Shown: positions 1 to 6,436 of the stretch, piece by piece
Numbering within the stretch: position 1 is the stretch's first letter
How the letters are laid out: each line of letters begins with the position of its first letter
DNA from: Verrucomicrobiota bacterium
GTDB taxonomy: Bacteria > Verrucomicrobiota > Verrucomicrobiia > Chthoniobacterales > UBA10450
Direction of reading: 5' to 3'
Length of the DNA: 8,234 nucleotides
Assembly (NCBI GenBank): GCA_003219945.1
Contig: QHQV01000315.1
Location: 1 to 8,234, forward strand
Made by a program: the position numbers and the translations under genes
The notes under the pieces: model-generated
Seen by the model: only the letters and a program-made list of their open reading frames with translations
Database searches by the model: none
Told to the model about the DNA's origin: nothing

Positions 1-1
1 T

Positions 2-178
2 GCAACCGAAGACGCCGAATTTGTAGAAGTCCAAAGTTCGGGAGAAGAAGCGACATTTACTGGTTCGCAACTCGATCAAATGCTCACCCTCGGCCGAAAT
101 GGTATTAGCGCTCTCATTGGCGCCCAACGCGCGGTTTTAGCGCGGATCATGGTGACGCCGCCGGAAAACCCGCTGTAG
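2..178 (+). CDS. rph: Ribonuclease PH, C-terminal fragment
   Basis: The last 58 codons of a gene that begins left of the window. RNase PH is a phosphorolytic 3'-5' exoribonuclease that trims tRNA 3' ends and takes part in rRNA decay; it works as a hexamer in the cytoplasm. The visible part begins ATEDAEFVEVQSSGEEATF and continues to the helix around LDQMLTLGRNGISALIGAQ. This matches the family's C-terminal pattern: FIEVQGT-like strand, then a helix with LLxLAxxGIxxLxxxQ. The tail after the helix (ARIMVTPPENPL) is slightly longer than in E. coli. The TAG stop at 176-178 lies inside the left arm of the palindromic repeat that fills the following gap, so that element may have set the exact C-terminus. 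Identification is confident from the fold signature, although the catalytic N-terminal part is not visible. Confidence 0.88.
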   Translation, partial: ATEDAEFVEVQSSGEEATFTGSQLDQMLTLGRNGISALIGAQRAVLARIMVTPPENPL

Positions 179-312
179 GGCGTCTGTGTCAGACGCCGGG
201 TTGATCTTCTTGCATTGGCGTTTCAGTGAATATAGCCGGCGGCGCTGAGCGACATAGACGGGCGGCCCGAAAGTGGTGAGCGCGCTGGCGCGAGCGAATC
301 GAACGCCCTACA
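174..312. repeat. Palindromic intergenic element between rph and gmd
   Basis: The element is bounded by a perfect 10-bp inverted repeat: TGTAGGGCGT at 174-183 and ACGCCCTACA at 303-312. Just inside the left end is a perfect 8-bp stem with a 3-nt loop (GGCGTCTG 179-186, CAGACGCC 190-197). A second inverted match with one mismatch pairs CGTCTGTGTC (181-190) with GACATAGACG (251-260). No open reading frame inside it is credible. The layout resembles a MITE- or REP-like element. Its left arm includes the rph stop codon and its right end is 12 nt from the gmd start. No target-site duplication is visible. Calling it mobile is inference; only its palindromic structure is seen. Confidence 0.5.
179..197 (+). 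terminator. Hairpin directly after rph stop, possible weak terminator
   Basis: A perfect 8-bp G+C-rich stem with a TGT loop begins one base after the rph stop codon. The following bases (GGGTTGATCTTCTTGC) contain no real T-run, so it is not a textbook intrinsic terminator. It may act as an RNA 3'-end stabiliser or a weak terminator, or simply be an arm of the surrounding repeat. Confidence 0.3.
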
Positions 313-314
313 AT
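309..314 (+). promoter_or_regulatory. Candidate -10 box for gmd
   Basis: TACAAT matches the sigma-70 -10 consensus at five of six positions and ends 10 nt before the gmd ATG, so transcription would begin only a few bases before the start codon. No Shine-Dalgarno sequence precedes the ATG, which fits a very short leader. No convincing -35 box is found at the right spacing. The hexamer straddles the right end of the palindromic element. Confidence 0.25.
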
Positions 315-324
315 ATTTGCCCAA

Positions 325-1338
325 ATGAAACGGGCGCTGATCACCGGCATTACCGGCCAGGACGGAAGTTATTTGGCTGATCTGCTGCTGGAGAAAGGCT
401 ACGAAGTCCACGGGATCATCCGACGCGCCAGCACGTTCAACACTTCGCGCATTGACCATCTCTACGCCGATCCGCACGTGAACGGGGTCCGAATGTTTCT
501 GCACTACGGCGACCTCAGCGATTCAGTCAATCTGGTGAAGCTTCTTTATAAATTGAAACCCGACGAGATTTATCATCTCGGCGCACAAAGCCACGTGCGC
601 GTGAGCTTCGACATTCCGGAGTACACATCCGACGTCACAGGCGTCGGCACAATCCGCATCCTGGAAGCAATTCGAGAAGCTGGATTGCGTTCCCGTTTTC
701 TTCAGGCGTCCAGCAGCGAAATGTTCGGCAAAGCGCAGGAGGTGCCACAAAATGAAAACACACCGTTCTGGCCGCGCAGTCCGTACGGTGTAGCCAAAGT
801 TTTTTCGTATTGGGCAACTGTGAATTATCGGGAGAGCTACGGTCTCTGCGCCTGCAACAGCATCATGTTTAACCATGAAAGCCCGCGGCGCGGCGAAACT
901 TTCGTCAGCCGTAAGATTTCGCGTGCAGTTGCTGCCATCAAGCAGGGCATGCAAAAGGAATTGTTCCTTGGCAATCTCGATGCAAAACGCGATTGGGGAT
1001 ACGCGCCGGAGTACGTCGAAGGGATGTGGCGAATTGTGCAACTCGGAGAGGGCGACGACTTCGTGCTGGCTACTGGCGAAACGCACACCGTGCGCCAGTT
1101 CGTCGAGGCGGCCTTCGCGTACGCCGATCTGGATTGGAAGCAATTCGTGAAACACGATCCGCGGTATGAGCGCCCGGCCGAGGTCGACCTCCTGCTCGGT
1201 GATGCGTCAAAAGCAAAAAAGATTCTCGGTTGGGAACCGAAAGTGCGCTTCCACGAGCTGGTTGGCATCATGGTCGATGCGGACATCGATTTGCTCTCGC
1301 ACAACACAGCCCGAAAACATCTCGGCAAATTGCCGTGA
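325..1338 (+). CDS. gmd: GDP-mannose 4,6-dehydratase
   Basis: Converts GDP-D-mannose to GDP-4-keto-6-deoxy-D-mannose using bound NADP(H). This is the entry step to GDP-fucose, GDP-rhamnose and related deoxysugars for surface polysaccharide; the enzyme is cytoplasmic. The 337-residue protein is a full-length extended short-chain dehydrogenase. The Rossmann motif GITGQDG is at residues 8-14. The active site is S130/E132 in QASSSEMFG plus Y154 and K158 in [10 protein letters not shown]; serine replaces the threonine of the E. coli enzyme, a common variant. Family signatures [16 protein letters not shown] (183-198) and [16 protein letters not shown] (216-231) are intact. It starts at ATG 325 with no Shine-Dalgarno site. 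It stands alone: no GDP-fucose synthase, epimerase or glycosyltransferase lies within the window. It converges with the L,D-transpeptidase gene, leaving a 71-bp gap without an obvious terminator. Confidence 0.96.
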   Translation: MKRALITGITGQDGSYLADLLLEKGYEVHGIIRRASTFNTSRIDHLYADPHVNGVRMFLHYGDLSDSVNLVKLLYKLKPDEIYHLGAQSHVRVSFDIPEYTSDVTGVGTIRILEAIREAGLRSRFLQASSSEMFGKAQEVPQNENTPFWPRSPYGVAKVFSYWATVNYRESYGLCACNSIMFNHESPRRGETFVSRKISRAVAAIKQGMQKELFLGNLDAKRDWGYAPEYVEGMWRIVQLGEGDDFVLATGETHTVRQFVEAAFAYADLDWKQFVKHDPRYERPAEVDLLLGDASKAKKILGWEPKVRFHELVGIMVDADIDLLSHNTARKHLGKLP

Positions 1339-1409
1339 GTGATGAAGTCTGATTAACCGATGCGTCAGGTTGAAGCTGCGGTGTTAATGAGATTGCCAAG
1401 CGCGGCAGC

Positions 1410-2009
1410 CTACCGCATCACAAACGGCGCCGTGTTTTCCGGCCCCATTGAATGAGCGGAAACCAAGCCGGGAACTGCGCTAACGAGCGGCGTGTCCACG
1501 ATCGTTACTGCTGCGCCGATTCCTACGATGTTGTACAATTGGGCGACGTCGCTGGAACGCATCCGGATGCAGCCATAACTTGCGGGTGAACCGATTCTCC
1601 ATTCCTCCGGCGTGCCGTGAATGTAAATGTCCCGAGCAAATGCGTTCGCATTTTGCGATTCGAGTCCACGCAACCACAGAATCCGTGTCACGATGGGGTC
1701 GCGACCAAGCGAGTTGGCCAGGACAATTTCGCCAGTCCGCCGCCGGTCTTTGAATACCGCGCCCGGTGGCGCGTTGTCACCGATTTTTTCCGCAATCTGC
1801 AGTTGTCCCAGCGGCGTAAATCTGCTGCCAGGGCGATCGCCAAGACCAAATTTGGACGTGGAGACTGGATAGGTGGCCAATAGGGTGCCGCGATCCAGAA
1901 GGGCTAACTTTTGATCCCGTGTGCTGACGACGATTTTATGCTGGGTATCCGGCGCTGCGCAGGATGCGAGGAATAGAGCAACAAGTAGAAGGTAATTGCG
2001 TAGTCTCAT
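1410..2009 (-). CDS. L,D-transpeptidase (YkuD domain) lipoprotein
   Basis: Predicted peptidoglycan cross-linking enzyme. YkuD-family enzymes form 3-3 cross-links or attach proteins to the sacculus through a catalytic cysteine. The protein has 199 residues. Its N-terminus has a basic stretch, a hydrophobic core and the lipobox LASC with Cys17, predicting a lipid-anchored envelope protein. The catalytic block has His131-Gly132 followed by SYGCIRM at 144-150, with Cys147 as nucleophile and Arg149, matching the HxxxxxxSxGCxR family pattern. The domain fills nearly the whole mature protein; no LysM or other peptidoglycan-binding domain is seen. It overlaps the tatD stop by 4 bp (ATGA, 2006-2009), indicating translational coupling and one transcript with tatD. 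It could be called ErfK/YbiS-like; its substrate preference cannot be read from sequence. Confidence 0.9.
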   Translation of the reverse strand: MRLRNYLLLVALFLASCAAPDTQHKIVVSTRDQKLALLDRGTLLATYPVSTSKFGLGDRPGSRFTPLGQLQIAEKIGDNAPPGAVFKDRRRTGEIVLANSLGRDPIVTRILWLRGLESQNANAFARDIYIHGTPEEWRIGSPASYGCIRMRSSDVAQLYNIVGIGAAVTIVDTPLVSAVPGLVSAHSMGPENTAPFVMR

Positions 2010-2869
2010 GCGCGATTAAACCTAAAGAACTGCTCTGCGGTTTCGGTTGTTGCTTTAGCAATTTCTTCCAGCGAAACTCCCCGACCTGCAGCGATCGTTT
2101 CGGCAACGATGCGCGTATGCGCAGGTTCGCAGCGCTTTCCGCGAAAAGGCGCGGGCGCCAAAAACGGGCAATCGGTTTCGACCATAAATTTCCAGAGCGG
2201 GATTTCTGCCGCGACCTGTCGCACGGCTGCGCCGTTTTTGAAAGTGACGATTCCCGTGAATGAAACCAGATGGTCGAGATCGAGAACTTCATTGGCCTGA
2301 TCGAACGAGCCGCCGAAGCAATGAAAAACACCGCGCGCCTTGTCCGTGTAAGGGCGCAGGACTTCCATCGTGTCCTCCCACGCGTCGCGTTGATGAACCA
2401 CAACATTGAGTCCGAGTTCAACCGCTAAATCGAGTTGCTGCTGGAACAAACTCGCCTGTTTCGATTTGTACGCGCCGTCGCGAATTTGCGCTTCGATTTC
2501 TTCATCGGTCTCGCTTCGCAATGCGGTCATAACCTGCACCTGCTTTTCCTTGGCCACTTTCTCACTCGGCAAACGGTGATAATCCAGGCCGGTTTCGCCA
2601 ATCGCCACGACGCGCGGATTTTGCGCGAGCTCGCGCAGAGGAGTAATCACATCATCCTCCGCCTCCTCTACGTGGCTGGGATGAACGCCAATCGCCGCGT
2701 AAACAGACGGATATTTTTCCGCGAGCTGGATCGCACGCCGGCTGCTCTCGATTGATGTGCCGATGGTGATGACGCGTTTCACGTCAGCCTCCTCAGCACG
2801 ACTGAGCACGTCCTCGAGATCATTTGCGAAATCCGGAAAGTCGAGATGTGCGTGCGTGTCGATTAGCAT
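2006..2869 (-). CDS. tatD: TatD-family metal-dependent hydrolase (DNase)
   Basis: Member of the TatD amidohydrolase family, cytoplasmic metal-dependent 3'-5' DNases/phosphodiesterases linked to DNA repair and D-aminoacyl hydrolysis. All expected metal ligands are visible: His6 and His8 (DTHAHLD), Glu92 (GETGLDY), His159 (VVHQRDAW), His183 (FHCFGG) and Asp233 (VETDCPFLAP). At 287 residues it exceeds the usual 255-265 because of about 31 extra, mostly charged residues between Glu92 and His159 (roughly residues 103-138). The start is placed at ATG 2869 because the protein then begins MLIDTHAHLD like other family members, and AGGA (minus strand, 2881-2878) lies 8 nt upstream. An alternative in-frame ATG at 2878 overlaps that AGGA and would add only MTN. 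It is the first gene of a two-gene unit with the L,D-transpeptidase. Its ribosome-binding site lies inside a palindromic repeat. Confidence 0.94.
   Translation of the reverse strand: MLIDTHAHLDFPDFANDLEDVLSRAEEADVKRVITIGTSIESSRRAIQLAEKYPSVYAAIGVHPSHVEEAEDDVITPLRELAQNPRVVAIGETGLDYHRLPSEKVAKEKQVQVMTALRSETDEEIEAQIRDGAYKSKQASLFQQQLDLAVELGLNVVVHQRDAWEDTMEVLRPYTDKARGVFHCFGGSFDQANEVLDLDHLVSFTGIVTFKNGAAVRQVAAEIPLWKFMVETDCPFLAPAPFRGKRCEPAHTRIVAETIAAGRGVSLEEIAKATTETAEQFFRFNRA
2856..2869. repeat. 14-bp direct repeat, copy 1 (within tatD start)
   Basis: GTGTCGATTAGCAT; on the minus strand it encodes the first residues of TatD (MLID and most of the Thr codon context). It matches 2984-2997 at 13 of 14 bases, and the two copies flank the palindromic element. 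Confidence 0.7.
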
Positions 2870-2872
2870 GTT

Positions 2873-2963
2873 TGTCATCCTGAGCGTAGCGAAGCGGAGT
2901 CGAAGGATCCGGTGGAGTTAGCTTTTTTCATCACGAGATGTTTCGACTTCGCTCGACATGACA
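2873..2963. repeat. Palindromic intergenic repeat upstream of tatD
   Basis: An imperfect inverted repeat. The left arm begins TGTCATCCTGAGCG (2873-2886) and continues through AAGCGGAGTCGAAGGATCC to 2910. The right arm, read in reverse complement from 2963, is TGTCATGTCGAGCGAAGTCGAA followed by ACATC to 2937. The arms share TGTCAT, GAGCG, AAG, TCGAA and ATC in order. A roughly 25-nt centre includes a run of six T. The motif resembles the 'GTCATCCTGAGCG…CGAAGGATC' type of dispersed intergenic repeat seen in many soil bacterial genomes (recollection, not checked). No coding capacity is credible. Confidence 0.6.
2878..2881 (-). promoter_or_regulatory. Ribosome-binding site of tatD, inside the repeat
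   Basis: AGGA on the minus strand, 8 nt before ATG 2869. It decides between the two candidate tatD starts and belongs to the left arm of the palindromic repeat. Confidence 0.5.
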
Positions 2964-2983
2964 GAGAGTCCAACTGGCCTTTA

Positions 2984-2997
2984 GTGTCGATCAGCAT
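2984..2997. repeat. 14-bp direct repeat, copy 2 (relic of tatD start?)
   Basis: GTGTCGATCAGCAT, identical to 2856-2869 except at one base. On the minus strand it reads ATGCTGATCGACAC, again MLID and part of Thr, but continues into sequence unrelated to tatD and is out of frame with it. Confidence 0.7.
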
Positions 2998-3072
2998 CGG
3001 AGCATTCTAGGGGGTTTCCTTGAAACGCCAAATTCCGCTGGCTGAGAGTCCAAATCGAAGCGACACAAGTTG

Positions 3073-3558
3073 ATGCAAAAAATTACTCCGTTCTTGTGGT
3101 TTGATGATCAGGCCGAGGAGGCCGTGAACTTTTACACGGCGCTCTTCAAAAATTCGAAGATCGGCAGAATCTTCCGCTACAACGAGGAAGCAGCGGAAAA
3201 AACCGGTCGTCCCGTCGGATCGGTGCTGACAATTGAATTCGAAATCGAAGGTCAGAAGTTCGTCGCTCTTAACGGCGGACCGCTTTTCAAATTCAATGAA
3301 TCCGTCTCCTTCGTCATAAATTGTGAAACGCAGGAGGAAGTGGATTATTTCTGGGGGAAACTCACCGCAGATGGTGGCGAGGAATCCGCGTGCGGCTGGC
3401 TCAGCGACAAATTTGGTCTTTCCTGGCAAGTCACCCCAACTGTGTTGATCGATATGTTGCATGACAACGATCAGGAGAAATCCGGACGCGTGATGCAAGC
3501 TATGCTTCAAATGAAGAAGATCGATATAAAGGCGCTGAAAGACGCTTGTGAGCGGTGA
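3073..3558 (+). CDS. VOC-family PhnB/YjdN-like protein
   Basis: A 161-residue protein of the vicinal-oxygen-chelate (glyoxalase/bleomycin-resistance) superfamily, in the group often labelled '3-demethylubiquinone-9 3-methyltransferase' or PhnB-like. Recognisable family features are the opening MQKITPFLWFDDQAEEAVNF, YTALF (residues 21-25), ALNGGP (65-70), FKF (72-74), NCETQEEVDYFW (83-94), CGWLSDKFGLSW (107-118) and the closing MQAMLQMKKIDI. Members are cytoplasmic and mostly uncharacterised; the methyltransferase name is a database legacy without biochemical support, so substrate and reaction are unknown here. The ATG at 3073 is chosen over the overlapping TTG at 3070 because the family starts MxKITPFLWF. 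No good Shine-Dalgarno site is seen. Its gene is divergent from tatD across the repeat region. Confidence 0.9.
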   Translation: MQKITPFLWFDDQAEEAVNFYTALFKNSKIGRIFRYNEEAAEKTGRPVGSVLTIEFEIEGQKFVALNGGPLFKFNESVSFVINCETQEEVDYFWGKLTADGGEESACGWLSDKFGLSWQVTPTVLIDMLHDNDQEKSGRVMQAMLQMKKIDIKALKDACER

Positions 3559-3623
3559 CTGGATGCTAGCACCAGGTCGATTAGACGAGTAACCATACGA
3601 AAAGACGCCGCGTATTAGAACTT

Positions 3624-3660
3624 TCGCTTCCATTCGCGTCGTTCGTGTGTTTCGTGACTG
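3624..3660 (+). repeat. Short TTCG-phased repeat before the propeller gene
   Basis: TTCG tetranucleotides occur at 3624, 3634, 3643 and 3652. The last three are 9 nt apart in similar units (TTCGCGTCG, TTCGTGTGT, TTCGTGACT). It lies in the 112-bp gap between the VOC and propeller genes; nothing else is seen in that gap. Confidence 0.35.
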
Positions 3661-3670
3661 AAATTCACAT

Positions 3671-4855
3671 ATGAGCAGTATTCGCGTTTTAGTCGGAACA
3701 AGAAAGGGCGCGTTCATCCTTACGTCGGATGGCGCGCGCAAACGATGGAAGGTCAGCGGCCCGCATTTCGCGGGCTGGGAAATTTATCATATGAAAGGGT
3801 CGTCTGTTGATCCCGACCGGATTTACGCGTCGCAGACGAGCGCCTGGTTCGGGCAAATTATTCAGCGTTCCGACGATGGCGGCAAAACGTGGAATCCGCC
3901 CGGCACAAAGCCGGAGGAGTTGATGACGCCGGAAGGGATGCCGAAGGGCGAAAGTAACATGTTCGTTTACGATGCTTCGCCTGAAACGGGGAAACCGCTC
4001 ATGACCCACCAGTGGTACGACGGCACGCAGCGTCCTTGGGAATTCAAGCGCGTCTGGCATTTGGAACCATCGCTGCACGATCCGGATCACGTTTACGCGG
4101 GCGTAGAAGATGCTGCGTTATTCCAATCAAAAGACGGCGGAAAATCGTGGCATGAACTCGCGGGACTGCGTGGGAACGACACCGGTCCGAAATGGCAGCC
4201 GGGCGCGGGCGGCATGTGTTTGCACACCATTCTTCTCGATCCGAATAATCCGGAGCGAATTTCCATCGCAATCTCGGCTGCCGGTGCATTTCGCACCGAT
4301 GACGGCGGGAAAACCTGGAAACCGATCAATCGCGGACTGCACTCGCAATACATTCCGGACCCCAACGCGGAAGTCGGTCACTGCGTGCATCGGATCGCCA
4401 TGCATCCGTCGCGCACGGACACGTTGTTCATGCAAAAGCACTGGGATGTAATGCGCAGCCATGACGCGGGCGATTCGTGGCATGAGGTCAGCGGCAATTT
4501 GCCGAGCGATTTCGGATTTCCGATCGACGTCCATGCACATGAGCCGGAAACGATTTACGTCCTACCGATCAAAAGTGATTCGGAGCATTACCCGCCCAGC
4601 GGCAGATTGCGCGTGTATCGCAGCCGGACAGGTGGCAACGATTGGGAAGGCCTAACGAAAGGTCTGCCGCAACGGAATTGCTACGTGAACGTGTTACGCG
4701 ACGCGATGTCGGTCGATTCGCTCGATCCTTGCGGCGTTTATTTCGGAACAACCGGCGGCCAGGTCTACGCCTCGGCGGATGCCGGCGATAAATGGAAACC
4801 GATCGTGCGCGATCTGCCTGCAGTGCTGTCGGTAGAAGCGCAAACATTATCATGA
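3671..4855 (+). CDS. Asp-box (BNR) beta-propeller protein
   Basis: A 394-residue protein built from BNR/Asp-box repeats of the form SxDxGxxW. These are SDDGGKTW (67-74), SKDGGKSW (153-160), TDDGGKTW (209-216), SHDAGDSW (263-270), SRTGGNDW (318-325) and SADAGDKW (368-375). Such repeats mark blade turns in sialidase-, sortilin- and YCF48/HCF136-like propellers, so a cytoplasmic six- or seven-bladed propeller is expected. There is no signal peptide: the protein starts [15 protein letters not shown]. Databases tend to label such proteins 'exo-alpha-sialidase' or 'glycosyl hydrolase', but I see no sialidase arginine triad or RIP motif, so enzymatic activity is doubtful. The stop overlaps the start of the MoaD-like gene by 4 bp (ATGA), implying joint translation. 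Blades may bind a protein partner. No Shine-Dalgarno site precedes the ATG. Confidence 0.88.
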   Translation: MSSIRVLVGTRKGAFILTSDGARKRWKVSGPHFAGWEIYHMKGSSVDPDRIYASQTSAWFGQIIQRSDDGGKTWNPPGTKPEELMTPEGMPKGESNMFVYDASPETGKPLMTHQWYDGTQRPWEFKRVWHLEPSLHDPDHVYAGVEDAALFQSKDGGKSWHELAGLRGNDTGPKWQPGAGGMCLHTILLDPNNPERISIAISAAGAFRTDDGGKTWKPINRGLHSQYIPDPNAEVGHCVHRIAMHPSRTDTLFMQKHWDVMRSHDAGDSWHEVSGNLPSDFGFPIDVHAHEPETIYVLPIKSDSEHYPPSGRLRVYRSRTGGNDWEGLTKGLPQRNCYVNVLRDAMSVDSLDPCGVYFGTTGGQVYASADAGDKWKPIVRDLPAVLSVEAQTLS

Positions 4856-5148
4856 TTCGCGTTATTCTTCCGCCTAATCTGCGCACGTTGGCGCACGTCG
4901 ACGGAGAAGTAGGACTTGAGCTCAACGGAACACTGACTCAACGCTCGCTGCTGGACGCGGTTGAAGCGAAACATCCGATGCTTCGCGGAACGATGCGTGA
5001 TCATGTGACGCAGGTTCGCCGCCCAATGGTCCGTTTTTTTGCGTGCGGCGAAGATTTATCTCATGGATCGCCCGATGCGCCGCTGCCTGACGCGATTGCG
5101 AACGGGGCGGAGCCATTCATGATCATCGGTGCAATTGCCGGTGGGTAG
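4852..5148 (+). CDS. MoaD/ThiS-like beta-grasp protein with C-terminal Gly-Gly
   Basis: A 98-residue ubiquitin-like (beta-grasp) protein. The start [14 protein letters not shown] and the end [10 protein letters not shown] are typical of small sulfur carriers. The exposed terminal Gly97-Gly98 is what an E1-like enzyme adenylates so that the carrier can form a thiocarboxylate (MoaD, ThiS, CysO) or an isopeptide bond (SAMP-type). No MoaE, ThiF/MoeB or JAMM protease gene is in the window, so its pathway is unknown and it should not be named moaD or thiS. The start at 4852 is chosen because it gives the family N-terminus and the ATGA overlap with the propeller gene. An upstream in-frame ATG at 4792 would add 20 unrelated residues read out of frame inside the propeller gene. 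Confidence 0.85.
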   Translation: MIRVILPPNLRTLAHVDGEVGLELNGTLTQRSLLDAVEAKHPMLRGTMRDHVTQVRRPMVRFFACGEDLSHGSPDAPLPDAIANGAEPFMIIGAIAGG

Positions 5149-5211
5149 ATAACCGCGGTGATTTTGCAGGGCAGGTCCTGTTCGATGCGCCCCGAGGATC
5201 GCAGCGCTTAA

Positions 5212-5240
5212 TTGCGCGGCTCACGCCCAACCGATATGCT
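5212..5240 (+). promoter_or_regulatory. Candidate promoter for leaderless chaA transcript
   Basis: TTGCGC (5212-5217) and TATGCT (5235-5240) are separated by exactly 17 nt and match the -35 and -10 consensus at three and four positions. The -10 hexamer ends 7 nt before ATG 5248, so transcription would begin at about the start codon. That geometry is typical of leaderless mRNA, and no Shine-Dalgarno site is present. Confidence 0.35.
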
Positions 5241-5247
5241 CCCGCGC

Positions 5248-6399
5248 ATGTCTGCAAAAGCGGATGCAATTCAGCACGCGAAAAACACGCAGCAATTTGG
5301 GAGTGCGATCCGCGCTGAATTTCCGCTACTCGTCGGCTTGGGAACGATCGCGATTCTTCTCGTTGTCGGAAGCGACTTGAACGAACTCACTACGCGTGCA
5401 CTCCCCCTGCTCGGTGTCTTTGTCTGGCTTTTTGCCGTAATCCTCTGGTCGGCCATGTGCGTAGTGCGGCATGCCGATTGTCTTGCGATCAAACTTGGCG
5501 AGCCCTATGGAACTTTGATCCTCACGCTCTCCGCGATCAGCGTCGAAGTCGTAATGATTTCCACGGCTATGTTACACGGCGCAAACAATCCGACGCTCGG
5601 ACGCGACGCAATCTTCGCCGTGATTATGATCGCGCTCAACGGCCTTGTGGGTCTGTCTTTGATGCTTGGCGGGTTGCGATATCGCGAACAGCATTACAAC
5701 ATCCAGGGTGTAAATGCCTACCTCAACGTGATCATGGCCCTGGGTGTGCTCGGTCTGGTGTTGCCAAATTTCACTACTTCGACCAGCGGCCCAACCTTCT
5801 CCACCGAACAAGAAATCTTTTTCGCGTCGGTGTCGCTGTTGCTTTACGCGATTTTTCTGCTCATCCAGACGCTGCGTCACCGGGGCTACTTCCTTGATGT
5901 AAAAGAAATCGCGACCCAGCATTCGCCACGTCATTTGGCTCGCGTGCGGTCGACGGGTTTTCATGCGCTGATGCTGCTTTTGTACCTGGTTACGGTTATT
6001 TTCCTTGCAGAGAAATTCGCCATTCCCTTGGACAACAGCATCGAGCAATTTCACATGCCACAGGCATTTGGCGGCGCGATAATCGCTGCACTGGTGCTTT
6101 CTCCGGAAGGACTGGGCGGGATCACCGCTAGTCTGCATAACCAGTTACAGCGTTCGATAAACATTTTGTTCGGCTCAGTACTCGCCACGATCGGGCTGAC
6201 GATTCCGGCAGTGCTAATGATCGGATTGCTGACGAAACGTTCGGTGTCCCTCGGTGTACAGGGTGGCAACCTACCTCTGCTGCTCTTAACCCTAGCTGTG
6301 AGCGTGGTTACGTTCACGAGCCGGAAAACCAACATTTTGCAAGGGTGTATTCATTTGCTGCTCTTCGCCGTTTTCGTGCTTCTGATTTTTGCGCCCTAA
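5248..6399 (+). CDS. chaA: ChaA-type Ca2+(Na+/K+)/H+ antiporter
   Basis: Inner-membrane cation/proton antiporter of the CaCA superfamily, exporting Ca2+, Na+ or K+ in exchange for protons at alkaline pH. The 383-residue length fits the family. It has about eleven hydrophobic segments and the two related alpha-repeat regions. The first carries LGEPYGTLILTLSAISVEV (83-101, with Glu85 and Glu100) followed by NGLVG (131-135). The second carries LSPEGLGGITASLHNQLQ (284-301, with Glu287), then FGSVLATIGLTIP (308-320). These blocks align by eye with E. coli ChaA (GEPYGSLILSLSVVILEV; SPEGLGALKAVLNNQVQRAMNLFFGSVLATISLTVP). The central acidic loop of the E. coli protein is replaced by a basic, histidine-containing loop around 220-235. 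The start at 5248 is preferred; ATG 5236 or TTG 5212 would add 4 or 12 residues. The gene is convergent with the GNAT gene. Confidence 0.93.
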   Translation: MSAKADAIQHAKNTQQFGSAIRAEFPLLVGLGTIAILLVVGSDLNELTTRALPLLGVFVWLFAVILWSAMCVVRHADCLAIKLGEPYGTLILTLSAISVEVVMISTAMLHGANNPTLGRDAIFAVIMIALNGLVGLSLMLGGLRYREQHYNIQGVNAYLNVIMALGVLGLVLPNFTTSTSGPTFSTEQEIFFASVSLLLYAIFLLIQTLRHRGYFLDVKEIATQHSPRHLARVRSTGFHALMLLLYLVTVIFLAEKFAIPLDNSIEQFHMPQAFGGAIIAALVLSPEGLGGITASLHNQLQRSINILFGSVLATIGLTIPAVLMIGLLTKRSVSLGVQGGNLPLLLLTLAVSVVTFTSRKTNILQGCIHLLLFAVFVLLIFAP

Positions 6400-6436
6400 C
6401 AAACGCGCCGTTCCCGGAGCGGACCCGCGCCGATGC

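Noticed and set aside
523..1155. 210-codon minus-strand open frame inside gmd
   Set aside because: gmd is unmistakable on the plus strand; the antisense frame has no recognisable domain and reflects codon bias.
1322..1334. CGGCAAATTGCCG palindrome at the end of gmd as a terminator
   Set aside because: The stems leave a single-base loop, the site lies inside the coding sequence, and no T-run follows.
2875..2997. 40-residue minus-strand open frame starting MLIDT upstream of tatD
   Set aside because: After the duplicated MLIDT the frame runs through the palindromic repeat with no protein-like content, and it is out of frame with tatD. It is better explained as a duplication relic.
3007..3741. 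244-codon minus-strand open frame opposite the VOC gene
   Set aside because: It lies antisense to a clearly recognisable VOC-family protein, and its translation shows no family signature.
4792..4852. Upstream ATG extending the MoaD-like protein by 20 residues
   Set aside because: The extra residues are out-of-frame propeller coding sequence. ATG 4852 gives the family N-terminus and a coupled ATGA overlap.
3671..4855. Sialidase assignment for the Asp-box protein
   Set aside because: Asp-boxes alone do not make a sialidase; no RIP motif, arginine triad or secretion signal is visible.
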